From positions 1 through 16,898 of the forward strand of contig CAUGKA010000023.1 in the NCBI GenBank assembly GCA_959599615.1: a stretch of DNA of 16,898 bases, in the 5' to 3' direction. Positions 1 through 7,009 of the stretch are shown one piece after another. How positions within the stretch are numbered: the stretch's first letter is position 1; each line of letters starts with the position of its first letter. Both the position numbers and the translations under genes were made by a program. The notes beneath the pieces are model-generated. The model was not told the origin of the DNA, searched no databases, and saw only the letters and a program-made list of their open reading frames with translations. Source of the DNA: an uncultured Collinsella sp. GTDB taxonomy: Bacteria; Actinomycetota; Coriobacteriia; Coriobacteriales; Coriobacteriaceae.

Positions 1-197
1 TACCTCTTCTCGATGAAGTCTACGGTCAGCGCTAAGTTGTCGTAGTTCTTGCGCTCCTTGGAGACGACCTCGGTGTCGAGCATCGTGGGGTCGCCCTGCT
101 TGACCAGGCAGGCGCCGGTGGCCTGCTTGGCAAGCTCGCCCGACTCAAAGGTGTAGGTCTTGCCGTACAGCTCAAAGGTCTTGGATACGAGTGTCAT
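1..197 (-). CDS. pnp: Polyribonucleotide nucleotidyltransferase (PNPase), N-terminal fragment
   Basis: This is the first 65 codons of PNPase, cut by the window edge. PNPase is a phosphorolytic 3'-to-5' exoribonuclease that degrades mRNA in the cytoplasm. The translation begins MTLVSKTFELYGKTYTFESG and continues with GELAKQATGACLVKQGD, then VVSKERKNYDN and LTVDFIEKR, the usual start of the first RNase PH-like domain. The ATG at 197-195 follows a good ribosome binding site (AAAGGAG, then AACA). The gene lies downstream of rpsO, the widely conserved rpsO-pnp order, but a terminator at 301-332 separates them. I see no convincing promoter in the gap, so pnp may depend partly on read-through. Its leader can form two hairpins. 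Identity is confident; the catalytic core lies outside the window. Confidence 0.93.
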   Translation of the reverse strand, partial: MTLVSKTFELYGKTYTFESGELAKQATGACLVKQGDPTMLDTEVVSKERKNYDNLALTVDFIEKR

Positions 198-300
198 TGT
201 TCTCCTTTACCCCACAGGCCCCTTGCCTGCGGGCTTCTCATGTGACGCGGGCCCCCTGCCCCCGCCACGCTTCAGAGCGTGATTATTCGCGCCCTTACAC
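198..300 (-). promoter_or_regulatory. pnp leader with two hairpins
   Basis: Between the rpsO terminator and the pnp start the minus strand can form two stem-loops. The first (281-266) is a 6-bp stem CACGCT/AGCGTG with loop CTGA. The second (233-211) is a 9-bp stem CCCGCAGGC/GCCTGTGGG with one G-U pair and a 5-nt loop, ending about 6 nt before the AAAGGAG ribosome binding site. In Escherichia coli, pnp is autoregulated through RNase III cleavage of a leader stem-loop followed by PNPase action. Whether this leader works in the same way is inference only. Confidence 0.45.
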
Positions 301-332
301 AAAAAGAGCGCCCCGCTGCGCAGGACGCTCTT
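301..332 (-). terminator. Rho-independent terminator after rpsO
   Basis: On the minus strand AAGAGCGTCC (332-323) pairs with GGGCGCTCTT (313-304), a 10-bp stem with one G-U pair and a 9-nt loop, and the transcript runs into five T residues (305-301). The stem begins 14 nt after the rpsO stop codon, so it should end the rpsO transcript before pnp. The plus-strand reading has no T-run of similar quality. Confidence 0.85.
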
Positions 333-346
333 AGCATGTACAAATC

Positions 347-625
347 CTACTGGATGTTGTCGCGGATGCCCAGAGCCTTGATGAGCTCACGGTACTCGAC
401 GATGTCGTTCTTCTTGATGTAGGAGAGAAGACGACGACGACGGCCGACGAGCATGAGCAGGCCACGACGGGTGTGGAAGTCCTTCTGGTGGGACTTCATG
501 TGCTCGGTCAGCTCCTTGATGCGCTCGGACAGGATGGCGACCTGAACCTTGGGGTTGCCGGTGTCGACCGGGGTGTTACCGAACTGGGCAGTCAGCTCAG
601 CCTTGCGCTCTTTGGAAACAGTCAT
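347..625 (-). CDS. rpsO: 30S ribosomal protein S15
   Basis: Primary rRNA-binding protein of the 30S platform; it binds the 16S rRNA central-domain three-way junction. The 92-residue product has the family signature throughout: DTGNPKVQVAILSERI, LTEHMKSHQKDFHTRRGLL and LVGRRRRLLSYI. The family is normally about 89 residues. The ATG at 625-623 is chosen because the S15 family starts there (MTVSKERK) and an AAAGG ribosome binding site lies just upstream; in-frame codons further upstream encode no S15-like sequence. The gene follows recO after a 138-nt gap with no terminator, has its own extended -10 promoter, and is followed by a strong terminator and then pnp. S15 represses its own translation in several bacteria through structurally unrelated leaders, and this leader also has competing hairpins. 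Confidence 0.97.
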   Translation of the reverse strand: MTVSKERKAELTAQFGNTPVDTGNPKVQVAILSERIKELTEHMKSHQKDFHTRRGLLMLVGRRRRLLSYIKKNDIVEYRELIKALGIRDNIQ

Positions 626-645
626 TGTTTCACCTTTCGTTTCTT

Positions 646-671
646 GTCGCCCGCGGGCGACGCTATTCGCC
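646..671 (-). promoter_or_regulatory. rpsO leader with mutually exclusive hairpins
   Basis: In the approximately 100-nt rpsO leader, GGCGA (671-667) can pair with TCGCC (660-656), enclosing a 6-nt loop. Alternatively, the 16-nt perfect palindrome GTCGCCCGCGGGCGAC (661-646) can fold on itself or act as a dyad. Both structures use the segment 660-656, so they exclude each other. The 3' edge is about 12 nt upstream of the AAAGG ribosome binding site. A two-state leader is the form expected of ribosomal protein autoregulation, but no S15-binding motif was confirmed. Confidence 0.4.
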
Positions 672-730
672 TCGGACTGGGAAGCCGCCGGTGGAGCGAG
701 CATCCAAGGTCGAGGTACCAACAGGTCGGT

Positions 731-739
731 ATGTTACCA
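731..739 (-). promoter_or_regulatory. Extended -10 promoter for rpsO
   Basis: The minus strand reads TGG then TAACAT (736-731), which fits an extended -10 element (TGn TAnnnT). No -35 hexamer is recognisable at 16-18 nt. It lies in the recO-rpsO gap and would start the transcript near 724, giving a leader of about 100 nt that includes the hairpins at 646-671. Confidence 0.45.
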
Positions 740-763
740 CAATCGGCCCGCGCCTGCGTATCA

Positions 764-1513
764 TCACCGACCCAACATGAAGTCCATCGCACGGAGGCGC
801 TGATCGGTATGCGTCGCCGCCCACACATGCGAAAGCCCCAGCAAAAAAGCTGCAGTATGGGGGTCGACCCTCTCGGCCATAAGCGCATCGAAGGTCATGG
901 ACATGAGGGCGCGCAGCCACGCGACCTCGCCGGTCGACACCAGCTCGGCACCCGGAACGCTCGACGCGCACGACCCGCACATGAGACCGCCCGCCCGGGG
1001 CGAAAAATACGACAGCATGGGGTCTCCACACAGCACGCAGGCCGAAAAATCGGGTCGATAGCCAACGTGCGACAGCAGCTTAAAGACATATGCCGCCACA
1101 AGTAGATCCAAATGCGCCGTGTCGAGTCCGCTGCCCACCAGGGCAAGCGCCCGTTGCGTGATGGCAAAGGTAAACGGGTCCTCGGAGTCCTCGAACGAGC
1201 ACACGCGAGCGACCTCAGCGATCGCGCTTGCGGCACATGTCGTCTCATAATCGGGCGCAGCGCCGAGCGGCGCCTCCATAAGCTCGGCCTGGGAAACCAC
1301 ATCGAGCGACCGTCCATGCGCGAGCAGCATATCGACGGTACAGAACAGCTCGCAGCGCGCAGCCAGGCGCCCACCGGGTTTGCGGGCGCCCTTTGCCACG
1401 GCGCGAACCTGCCGACCCCGCTCGTCAAGCATCGTCAGGATCAGGTCCGTCTCTTTGAGCTTCGTTTTATCGAGGACGAGCACCTTCGTGCGATATGTAC
1501 GGGAGCCTGCCAT
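764..1513 (-). CDS. recO: DNA repair protein RecO
   Basis: Recombination mediator that, with RecR, loads RecA onto SSB-coated single-stranded DNA and anneals complementary strands in RecF-pathway repair. The 249-residue product has an N-terminal OB-fold (roughly residues 1-80, with the typical YRTKVLVLDKTKLKETD start and VAKGARKPGGRL), a helical C-terminal domain, and a zinc motif of two CxxC pairs (C159/C162 and C179/C182). Length is normal. The ATG at 1513 is 15 nt after the era stop, with only a weak AAGGA ribosome binding site about 11 nt away, so translational coupling to era is likely. era-recO is a conserved pair in Gram-positive bacteria. It ends with two consecutive TGA codons (766-764 and 763-761). 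Confidence 0.95.
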   Translation of the reverse strand: MAGSRTYRTKVLVLDKTKLKETDLILTMLDERGRQVRAVAKGARKPGGRLAARCELFCTVDMLLAHGRSLDVVSQAELMEAPLGAAPDYETTCAASAIAEVARVCSFEDSEDPFTFAITQRALALVGSGLDTAHLDLLVAAYVFKLLSHVGYRPDFSACVLCGDPMLSYFSPRAGGLMCGSCASSVPGAELVSTGEVAWLRALMSMTFDALMAERVDPHTAAFLLGLSHVWAATHTDQRLRAMDFMLGR

Positions 1514-1528
1514 GCGCGCCGCGGATCC

Positions 1529-2605
1529 TTAGTCCTCGGCGTTGTAGCCAAAGCGGCGAATCTGGGCCTCGTCGTCACGCCAGCCGGCCTTGACCTTCAC
1601 GTCCAGCTCCAAAAAGACCTGCGTGCCAAAGATGCGCTCAAGATCGCGACGGGCGTCGATACCGATATGCTTGATCATCTCGCCGCCCTTGCCGATGATG
1701 ATGCCCTTTTGGCCCTCGCGCTCGACGTAAATGGTGGCGTGCACGCGCAGCACCTTCTTGGTCTGCTCGAGTGCATCGCAGATCACGCCAACGGAGTGCG
1801 GAATCTCATCACGGGTGCGGCGCAAGACCTTCTCGCGCACAAACTCGGCAACGAGCGTTTCGTCGGAAGCGTCGGTGCCCATGTCCTCGGGGAACCAACG
1901 CGGACCCTCGGGCAAAAAGTGCGCAACGGTCTCGATGAAGGCATCGACGTTGAAGTTCTTGACCGACGACGTCACGATCTCGTCGTCGTATTCCATAAGC
2001 TCATGCGCCGCCTTGAGCTGCTCCATGACCTGTGCGGGGTCGGCCTCGTCGGCCTTGGTGAGCACCAGGACCTTCTTGCAGTGAGCATTCTTGACGCGCT
2101 CGGCAACCCAGGCGTCTCCCCTGCCGATAGGCTTGGTGGCATCGATCAAAAACGCGACGACGTCGACATCGTTCAGCTCGAACAGCGCGCTTTTATTGAG
2201 CTCGGACCCTAGGCCGTCCTTGGGCTTGTGAATACCCGGGGTATCGACAAAGACCAGCTGGTAGCCGGGACGGTTGACCACGGCGCGCATGCGGCGGCGG
2301 GTCGTCTGGGCCACCGGCGAGGTGATGGCGACCTTTTTGCCATAGCAGGCGTTGAGTAGCGTGGACTTGCCGGCGTTGGGACGACCGACCAGGGCGACGA
2401 AGCCGCTGCGGAACCCGGGCTCAACGTCGCCAAAGCCCATGGAGGCATCATCCTCGTCGCACAGGGCGTCGAGTTCCTCGTCGCTCATGCCCTCAAACGG
2501 GTCGAAAACCTCGACGTCCTCGATGTCCTCGGTCGCCTCGGCATCCACCGCTTCCAGGGACTCGTCGTCCAGAGTTTCGTCGATAGGCTGCATATTGTCG
2601 GACAT
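1529..2605 (-). CDS. era: GTPase Era with long acidic N-terminal extension
   Basis: Ribosome-assembly GTPase that binds the 3' end of 16S rRNA in the 30S subunit. In the 358-residue product the G1 loop GRPNAGKS is at residues 74-81, G3 DTPG at 121-124, G4 TKAD at 183-186 and G5 SSVK at 213-216. The C-terminal KH domain has IIIGKGGEMIKHIG around 302-315. Most Era proteins are about 300 residues and begin just before G1. Here residues 1-65 form an extra segment with 26 Asp/Glu and no Lys, Arg or His. The ATG at 2605 has a good ribosome binding site (AAAGGGA, about 6 nt away). Starts at M40 or M56 remain possible, but I see no better site for them. It begins 12 nt after dgkA and is followed by recO. 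Confidence 0.95.
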   Translation of the reverse strand: MSDNMQPIDETLDDESLEAVDAEATEDIEDVEVFDPFEGMSDEELDALCDEDDASMGFGDVEPGFRSGFVALVGRPNAGKSTLLNACYGKKVAITSPVAQTTRRRMRAVVNRPGYQLVFVDTPGIHKPKDGLGSELNKSALFELNDVDVVAFLIDATKPIGRGDAWVAERVKNAHCKKVLVLTKADEADPAQVMEQLKAAHELMEYDDEIVTSSVKNFNVDAFIETVAHFLPEGPRWFPEDMGTDASDETLVAEFVREKVLRRTRDEIPHSVGVICDALEQTKKVLRVHATIYVEREGQKGIIIGKGGEMIKHIGIDARRDLERIFGTQVFLELDVKVKAGWRDDEAQIRRFGYNAED

Positions 2606-2617
2606 GGGAATCCCTTT

Positions 2618-2995
2618 CTAAATAAAGCCGAGCGCGTGGGCAAATACCAGCACGCCCACAATCGCGGCGGTGATGGAAAGAACGTATACAGAGGCGGCGG
2701 CGATGTCCTTGGCGCGTTTTGCCAGCGGATGGAGCTCCTGGGTCGCCAGATCGACAATGGCCTCCATGGCGGTATTGCACAGCTCGCCGTGAATCACCAG
2801 GCCGCAGCAGATGATAATCGTGGCCCACTCGGCAATGTCGAGCCCCACGATGCAGCCGGCAATGACGGTGCACACGCCCGCCACGAGCATGACCTTAATG
2901 TTGCGCTCGGTCTTGACGGCGGTGACGAAGCCCTCCATGGCGTAGGAGAACGACTTTAAAAAGGACGGATGGTCCTTGTTCGATCCGGGAATCAT
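2618..2995 (-). CDS. dgkA: Diacylglycerol/undecaprenol kinase family protein
   Basis: Small integral membrane lipid kinase. In Gram-positive bacteria this family mostly phosphorylates undecaprenol, recycling the carrier lipid for cell-wall synthesis, rather than diacylglycerol. The 125-residue product has the family core: E71, N74-T75-A-M-E78, then VD at 81-82, and AKD at 95-97. There are three likely membrane segments at about 36-52, 56-70 and 103-122. The ATG at 2995 has AGGAG 6 nt upstream, overlapping the ybeY stop. The gene sits between ybeY and era, as in many Firmicutes, 9 nt after ybeY. The family is clear; the preferred substrate is inferred from the Gram-positive context. Confidence 0.92.
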   Translation of the reverse strand: MIPGSNKDHPSFLKSFSYAMEGFVTAVKTERNIKVMLVAGVCTVIAGCIVGLDIAEWATIIICCGLVIHGELCNTAMEAIVDLATQELHPLAKRAKDIAAASVYVLSITAAIVGVLVFAHALGFI

Positions 2996-3004
2996 AAACG
3001 GCTC

Positions 3005-3514
3005 CTAGTCGTGGGCATGATTGGTGATGGGGCCGACGTGAACCAGTTTGGGATCCTCGCCGCGCTCGAGCGCCAGATCGCGCAGGATAGCGTCCTCGCG
3101 GGCCTCCATAACCTCGGCCTCGTCGTCCTCGATGTGGTCATAGCCCAGCAGGTGCAGCATGCCGTGAACGAGCATCAGACGGCACTCGTCAGCGGGGCTA
3201 TTGCCAAAACCGGGGGCCTGACGGGCAATAACCTGCGGGGCCAAGATGATATCGCCGAGCTCGAGCGTCTCATCGGCGGGAATGTCATCGTCAAAGGCCG
3301 AATCGCACTCAAACGAGAGCACATCGGTGGTGCGGTCGATACCGCGCCACTCGTGGTTGAGCTCGTGCATCTCGTCCTCGTCGACATACGAAAGGGAAAT
3401 CTCGACTTCACGCTCAACGCCCTCGGCGGCAAGCACGACCTCGCAGATGTGCTCCACCTCCTGAGCATCGAGCAGCGTATCGAGCTCGGCATCGTTGCTG
3501 ATCAATACACTCAA
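3005..3514 (-). CDS. ybeY: Endoribonuclease YbeY (rRNA maturation factor)
   Basis: Metal-dependent endoribonuclease involved in 16S rRNA 3'-end maturation and ribosome quality control. The 169-residue product carries the defining zinc motif HGMLHLLGYDH, with H117, H121 and H127 as ligands, and the upstream LNHEWRGIDRTTDVLSF segment. The start is a TTG (3514-3512) that overlaps the phoH TGA stop as TTGA. It is supported by AAGGAG 5 nt upstream and by the alignment of the N-terminus. The acidic N-terminal half and a C-terminal tail of about 25 residues after the catalytic helix are slightly longer than minimal family members. It is coupled to phoH, which encodes the PhoH/YbeZ ATPase usually paired with YbeY, and is followed by dgkA. 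Confidence 0.95.
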   Translation of the reverse strand: MSVLISNDAELDTLLDAQEVEHICEVVLAAEGVEREVEISLSYVDEDEMHELNHEWRGIDRTTDVLSFECDSAFDDDIPADETLELGDIILAPQVIARQAPGFGNSPADECRLMLVHGMLHLLGYDHIEDDEAEVMEAREDAILRDLALERGEDPKLVHVGPITNHAHD

Positions 3515-4497
3515 CGGGACTCCTTTCGGTCGCGTGAGCGTTGCTCACGCACGTCATCATAAGCATCATATGCCTCAACGATACAACCCACTAGGGCATG
3601 ACGCACCACGTCGGCACGCTCGAGGTGAGAAAATGCCACATCGTCAACACGGCCCAAAATCTTCTCGACATCCGCCAAGCCACCACGACGACCCACCAGG
3701 TCGCGCTGGCTGAGGTCGCCGGTAATCACGAACTTGGAGTTGAATCCAAGGCGTGTCAGGAACATCTTCATCTGCTCGGGCGTGGTATTTTGCGCCTCGT
3801 CGAGCACCACGAAAGCATCGCTCAGCGTACGACCGCGCATGTAGGCGAGCGGGGCGATCTCGATCACGCCGCGCTCCATAAGCTCATCGGTGCGCTCACG
3901 ATCCATCATGTCAAAAAGGGCATCGTAGAGCGGGCGCATGTACGGATCGATCTTTTCCTCGAGGGTGCCGGGCAAAAAGCCCAGGTTCTCACCTGCTTCG
4001 ACAACCGGACGCGTCAAGATCAAACGGCCCACCTCATGGCGCTTGAGCGCGGCAACGGCGAGCGCCATGGCCAGATAGGTCTTACCGGTACCGGCAGGAC
4101 CCAAGCCAAAGGTGATGGTATGCGAACGAATGGCATCCACATAGCGCTTTTGCCCAAGCGTCTTGGGACGAATGACGCGACCGCGGTATGAAAGCAGCAC
4201 GTCATCGCGAAGCGATGTGGCCTCATGCTCGCCGTCGCGCAAGACGGCCAGGCAACGCGAGACATCGTCGGCAGACAGGGTACGACCGGCCGCCGCCTCG
4301 CGAAAAGCATGTTCGAAAAAGCGAGCCACGAGCTCGACCTCGTCCGGGTCGCCGCTCACGGAGATCCTATCGCCACGGGCGACCACGTGAGCGCGAACCA
4401 AGCTCTCGAGCGCACGAAGGACGCCGTCGCCGGCGCCCAAAACACGCGAGGGATCAACTCCCTCGGGAACGGTAAGTCTAATCTTCGAGGCTTCCAT
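3511..4497 (-). CDS. phoH: PhoH family ATPase (PhoL/YbeZ type)
   Basis: Cytoplasmic ATPase of the PhoH/YbeZ group, a partner of YbeY in rRNA and RNA metabolism. The predicted product has 328 residues. Walker A GPAGTGKT is at about residues 133-140, Walker B VVLDEAQN at about 230-237, and the family segments TRPVVEAGENLGFLPG and GDLSQRDL are present. The N-terminal portion (1-110) looks like the KH-like region of YbeZ proteins. The ATG at 4497 has GGAGG only 3 nt upstream, a tight spacing, but in-frame codons further upstream lie inside mtaB and encode no PhoH-like sequence. The start lies inside the mtaB end, overlapping it by 20 nt. The C-terminus is strongly charged (REQRSRDRKESR). Confidence 0.94.
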   Translation of the reverse strand: MEASKIRLTVPEGVDPSRVLGAGDGVLRALESLVRAHVVARGDRISVSGDPDEVELVARFFEHAFREAAAGRTLSADDVSRCLAVLRDGEHEATSLRDDVLLSYRGRVIRPKTLGQKRYVDAIRSHTITFGLGPAGTGKTYLAMALAVAALKRHEVGRLILTRPVVEAGENLGFLPGTLEEKIDPYMRPLYDALFDMMDRERTDELMERGVIEIAPLAYMRGRTLSDAFVVLDEAQNTTPEQMKMFLTRLGFNSKFVITGDLSQRDLVGRRGGLADVEKILGRVDDVAFSHLERADVVRHALVGCIVEAYDAYDDVREQRSRDRKESR

Positions 4498-5770
4498 GGA
4501 CCTCCCTGCGCGCATGGACCAAGCCGGAATCATCGACTCCGATGATAGCAACATCGAGCAGGCACGGGGCTGTAAGTCCACAGGTATCGTCAAGACGGGC
4601 ATGATGGAACGAACCGAGCGTCAGGTTGTCACCATACTCGAGCACGGCGCGCTCAACGGTGCCCACGCGACGACGAGCGTCGGCGATAGCGAGCTCCTGC
4701 GCCGCGTCTCGCATACGGCGGCTGCGCTCGGCCATAACCTCGGGCGGCACCTGGTCGGGCATGTCGGCAGCAAGGGTACCGGGACGCTTACTGTAGCGGA
4801 ACACGTGCATACGCGAGAACCCCACGCGGCGGCACAGCGCCAGCGACTCCTCGAACTCCTCGTCCGTCTCACCAGGAAAACCGACGATGACGTCGCACGA
4901 AAGAGACGCCTGCGGCAGGATGGCGCGAATCATGCGCACCGTGTCCTCAAAGGCCTCGGCACTATAGGGACGACCCATGCGATGCAGCGTCGCCGTACAG
5001 CCGGACTGTACGGGCAGGTGCAAAAACGGGGCAATACGCTGCGGATAGCGCGCCATAACCTTAAGCAGGCGCTCAGAGATATCCATGGGTTCGACCGAGG
5101 AAATGCGCACATGCGCAATAGTCGTGCGCTCCATGATGGCCTCGAGCAGCTCATCGATTTCGACATGCTCGTCGGTCGCGCTCTTGCCATCGTAGGCACC
5201 CAGGTTCACACCGGTCAGCACCACCTCGGGCACGCCGGCCTCCTGGGCCTCGCGAACTTGCTCAAGCACGGACTCGACGGGCACGGAACGCTCGGGACCG
5301 CGGGCCTTCCACACGATGCAATAGGTGCAACGGTGGTTGCAGCCATCCTGGATCTTCACGCCCAGCCGCGAACGACCGAGCGCATCGACCACGTCACCAT
5401 CGCTGCAGGCGGGAACGCTATCGGACTCAACGCCCAGCACATCGCAGACACGTTCGGCGACATCGATCTTAGACGGCTCGGCAATCACGCGATCCGAAAG
5501 CTCCAACAGCTCCTCGGGATGCAAATTGACCACGCATCCGGTCACGACTACATAGGGCTCATTTGGATGGGCCAGCGCATGACGGACGGCCTTACGGGTC
5601 TTGGCCTCGGCCTCGCCCGTAACGGCACAGGTGTTAATGACGATCAGGTCGGCATCCTGGGGCTCCACCATAGCAAAACCCAGGCGCATAAGATCGGCAG
5701 TGATACGGTCAGACTCAACCCGGTTGACACGGCAGCCGAGGTTGACGACGGAAATATGGGGTGCGAGCAC
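4478..5770 (-). CDS. mtaB: tRNA (t6A37) methylthiotransferase MtaB
   Basis: Radical SAM enzyme that adds a methylthio group to t6A at position 37 of ANN-decoding tRNAs, giving ms2t6A. The 430-residue product has the N-terminal methylthiotransferase domain with cluster cysteines C13, C48 and C79 (NLGCRVN, NTCAVT, VTGCV). The radical SAM motif CNHRCTYC supplies C144, C148 and C151, and SSVEPMDI and HLPVQSG are also present. The C-terminal TRAM-like region (about 365-425) is poorly conserved. MtaB is preferred over MiaB because of the NLGCRVN/NTCAVT signatures and the operon position. The GTG at 5770 has AAGGAG 5 nt upstream, overlapping the dnaJ stop. Its last 20 nt overlap phoH. It sits between dnaJ and phoH, where actinobacteria commonly have rsmE. 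Confidence 0.92.
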   Translation of the reverse strand: MLAPHISVVNLGCRVNRVESDRITADLMRLGFAMVEPQDADLIVINTCAVTGEAEAKTRKAVRHALAHPNEPYVVVTGCVVNLHPEELLELSDRVIAEPSKIDVAERVCDVLGVESDSVPACSDGDVVDALGRSRLGVKIQDGCNHRCTYCIVWKARGPERSVPVESVLEQVREAQEAGVPEVVLTGVNLGAYDGKSATDEHVEIDELLEAIMERTTIAHVRISSVEPMDISERLLKVMARYPQRIAPFLHLPVQSGCTATLHRMGRPYSAEAFEDTVRMIRAILPQASLSCDVIVGFPGETDEEFEESLALCRRVGFSRMHVFRYSKRPGTLAADMPDQVPPEVMAERSRRMRDAAQELAIADARRRVGTVERAVLEYGDNLTLGSFHHARLDDTCGLTAPCLLDVAIIGVDDSGLVHARREVHGSLED

Positions 5771-5779
5771 GCGGGCTCC

Positions 5780-6928
5780 TTAATCGAGGATATCGTCGAG
5801 GGCACTCTTGATACGGTCGGTCACCGACTTCTTACCGGAAGCGACGTCATCGCCCATCTCATCGGCAAAAGCACGGAGCAGCTCGCGCTGCTTATTGGAA
5901 AGATTGGTGGGAACGACCACGCGCAGTTGCACGATCAAGCGGCCACGCGAACCGCCACCGCCAATGCGCGGCATGCCGTAATTATTGACGCTCACGGTGT
6001 CGCCGTACTGGGCGCCGGCGGGGACGCACACCTTAACGACCTCGTCGGGCATAATGCCCTCGACATCGATCTCGCAGCCGAGCGCAGCCTGCGCAATCGA
6101 GATATCGCTCACCAGGTACAGGTCGTCACCGTTGCGCTTAAAGCGCTCATGGTCGGCAACGCGCACGTTGACAATCAAGTCGCCCGAAGGCTCGCCGCGA
6201 AGACCGGCCTCGCCAAAGCCGCTCACACGCAGCTGTCGACCGGTCGAAACGCCGGCGGGAATATCGATGTCAATCTTTTCATGCGAAGGCGTGCGGCCCT
6301 GACCATCGCAGGTCTCGCAGGGATGGTCGATAACCGTGCCCTCGCCATGGCAGTCGGGGCAAGGCGAGGAAGACTGAACCTGGCCCAAAAACGATCGCTG
6401 AACCGTCGTGACATAGCCCGTGCCGTGGCAGCGGCCGCACTGCTTTTCCTGTGCGCCCTCTGCCCTACCGGTGCCATTGCAGTCCTCGCAAGGAGCAAAG
6501 CGGTCATAGCTGATTGTCTTTTTGCAGCCGAGCGCCGCCTCCTCGAGCGTCACCGAAAGCGAGATGGCCATGTCACGACCGCGACGACGCTCGCGACGGC
6601 TGCGGGCGCCACCGCCGGCACCGCCGCCAAAAAACGACGAGAACAAGTCGTCCATGCCCATACCACCAAAGATATCGTTGATATCGACGTAGCCCGAACC
6701 ACCAGGGCCGTCGGCAGTGCCGTAACGGTCGTAGTTAGCACGCTTCTGCTCATCGGAAAGAACGGAATAGGCCTCGTTGAGCTCCTTGAACTTGGCCTCG
6801 GCCTCGGGGTCGTCCGAAACGTCCGGGTGTACGGTACGGGCCTTCTTTAGAAACGCGCGCTTAATCGTCCGCGCGTCGGCATCCTTGTCGACGCCAAGTA
6901 CCTCGTAGTAATCCCTATTTTCCGACAC
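5780..6928 (-). CDS. dnaJ: Chaperone protein DnaJ (class A J protein)
   Basis: Hsp40 co-chaperone that delivers unfolded substrates to DnaK and stimulates its ATPase. The 382-residue product has a J domain (about 4-70, HPD at 34-36), a Gly/Phe-rich linker (about 71-110), and a zinc domain with four CxxC pairs (C147/150, C164/167, C190/193, C204/207). Two C-terminal beta domains follow, with a dimerisation tail. A GTG at 6928 is the likely start because AAGGA lies 7 nt upstream and the protein then begins MSENRDYYEVLGV, normal for DnaJ; a reading from 6994 would add 22 unrelated residues. It follows the DnaJ-like gene after 81 nt with no terminator, and precedes mtaB by 9 nt. dnaK and grpE are not in the window. 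Confidence 0.96.
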   Translation of the reverse strand: MSENRDYYEVLGVDKDADARTIKRAFLKKARTVHPDVSDDPEAEAKFKELNEAYSVLSDEQKRANYDRYGTADGPGGSGYVDINDIFGGMGMDDLFSSFFGGGAGGGARSRRERRRGRDMAISLSVTLEEAALGCKKTISYDRFAPCEDCNGTGRAEGAQEKQCGRCHGTGYVTTVQRSFLGQVQSSSPCPDCHGEGTVIDHPCETCDGQGRTPSHEKIDIDIPAGVSTGRQLRVSGFGEAGLRGEPSGDLIVNVRVADHERFKRNGDDLYLVSDISIAQAALGCEIDVEGIMPDEVVKVCVPAGAQYGDTVSVNNYGMPRIGGGGSRGRLIVQLRVVVPTNLSNKQRELLRAFADEMGDDVASGKKSVTDRIKSALDDILD

Positions 6929-7009
6929 GACCGAATCCTTCCGACTTTCATTATTGTCACAGTGCGTCCTATACCCAAGCTGGGCCAACCGCAAACAGAG
7001 GGTTTGATG

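Noticed and set aside
4496..6850. A 784-codon open frame on the plus strand opposite mtaB and dnaJ
   Set aside because: It is the antisense of two clearly recognised genes. Its translation is low-complexity Ala/Gly/His/Leu-rich sequence with no family resemblance, as expected from GC-rich third codon positions.
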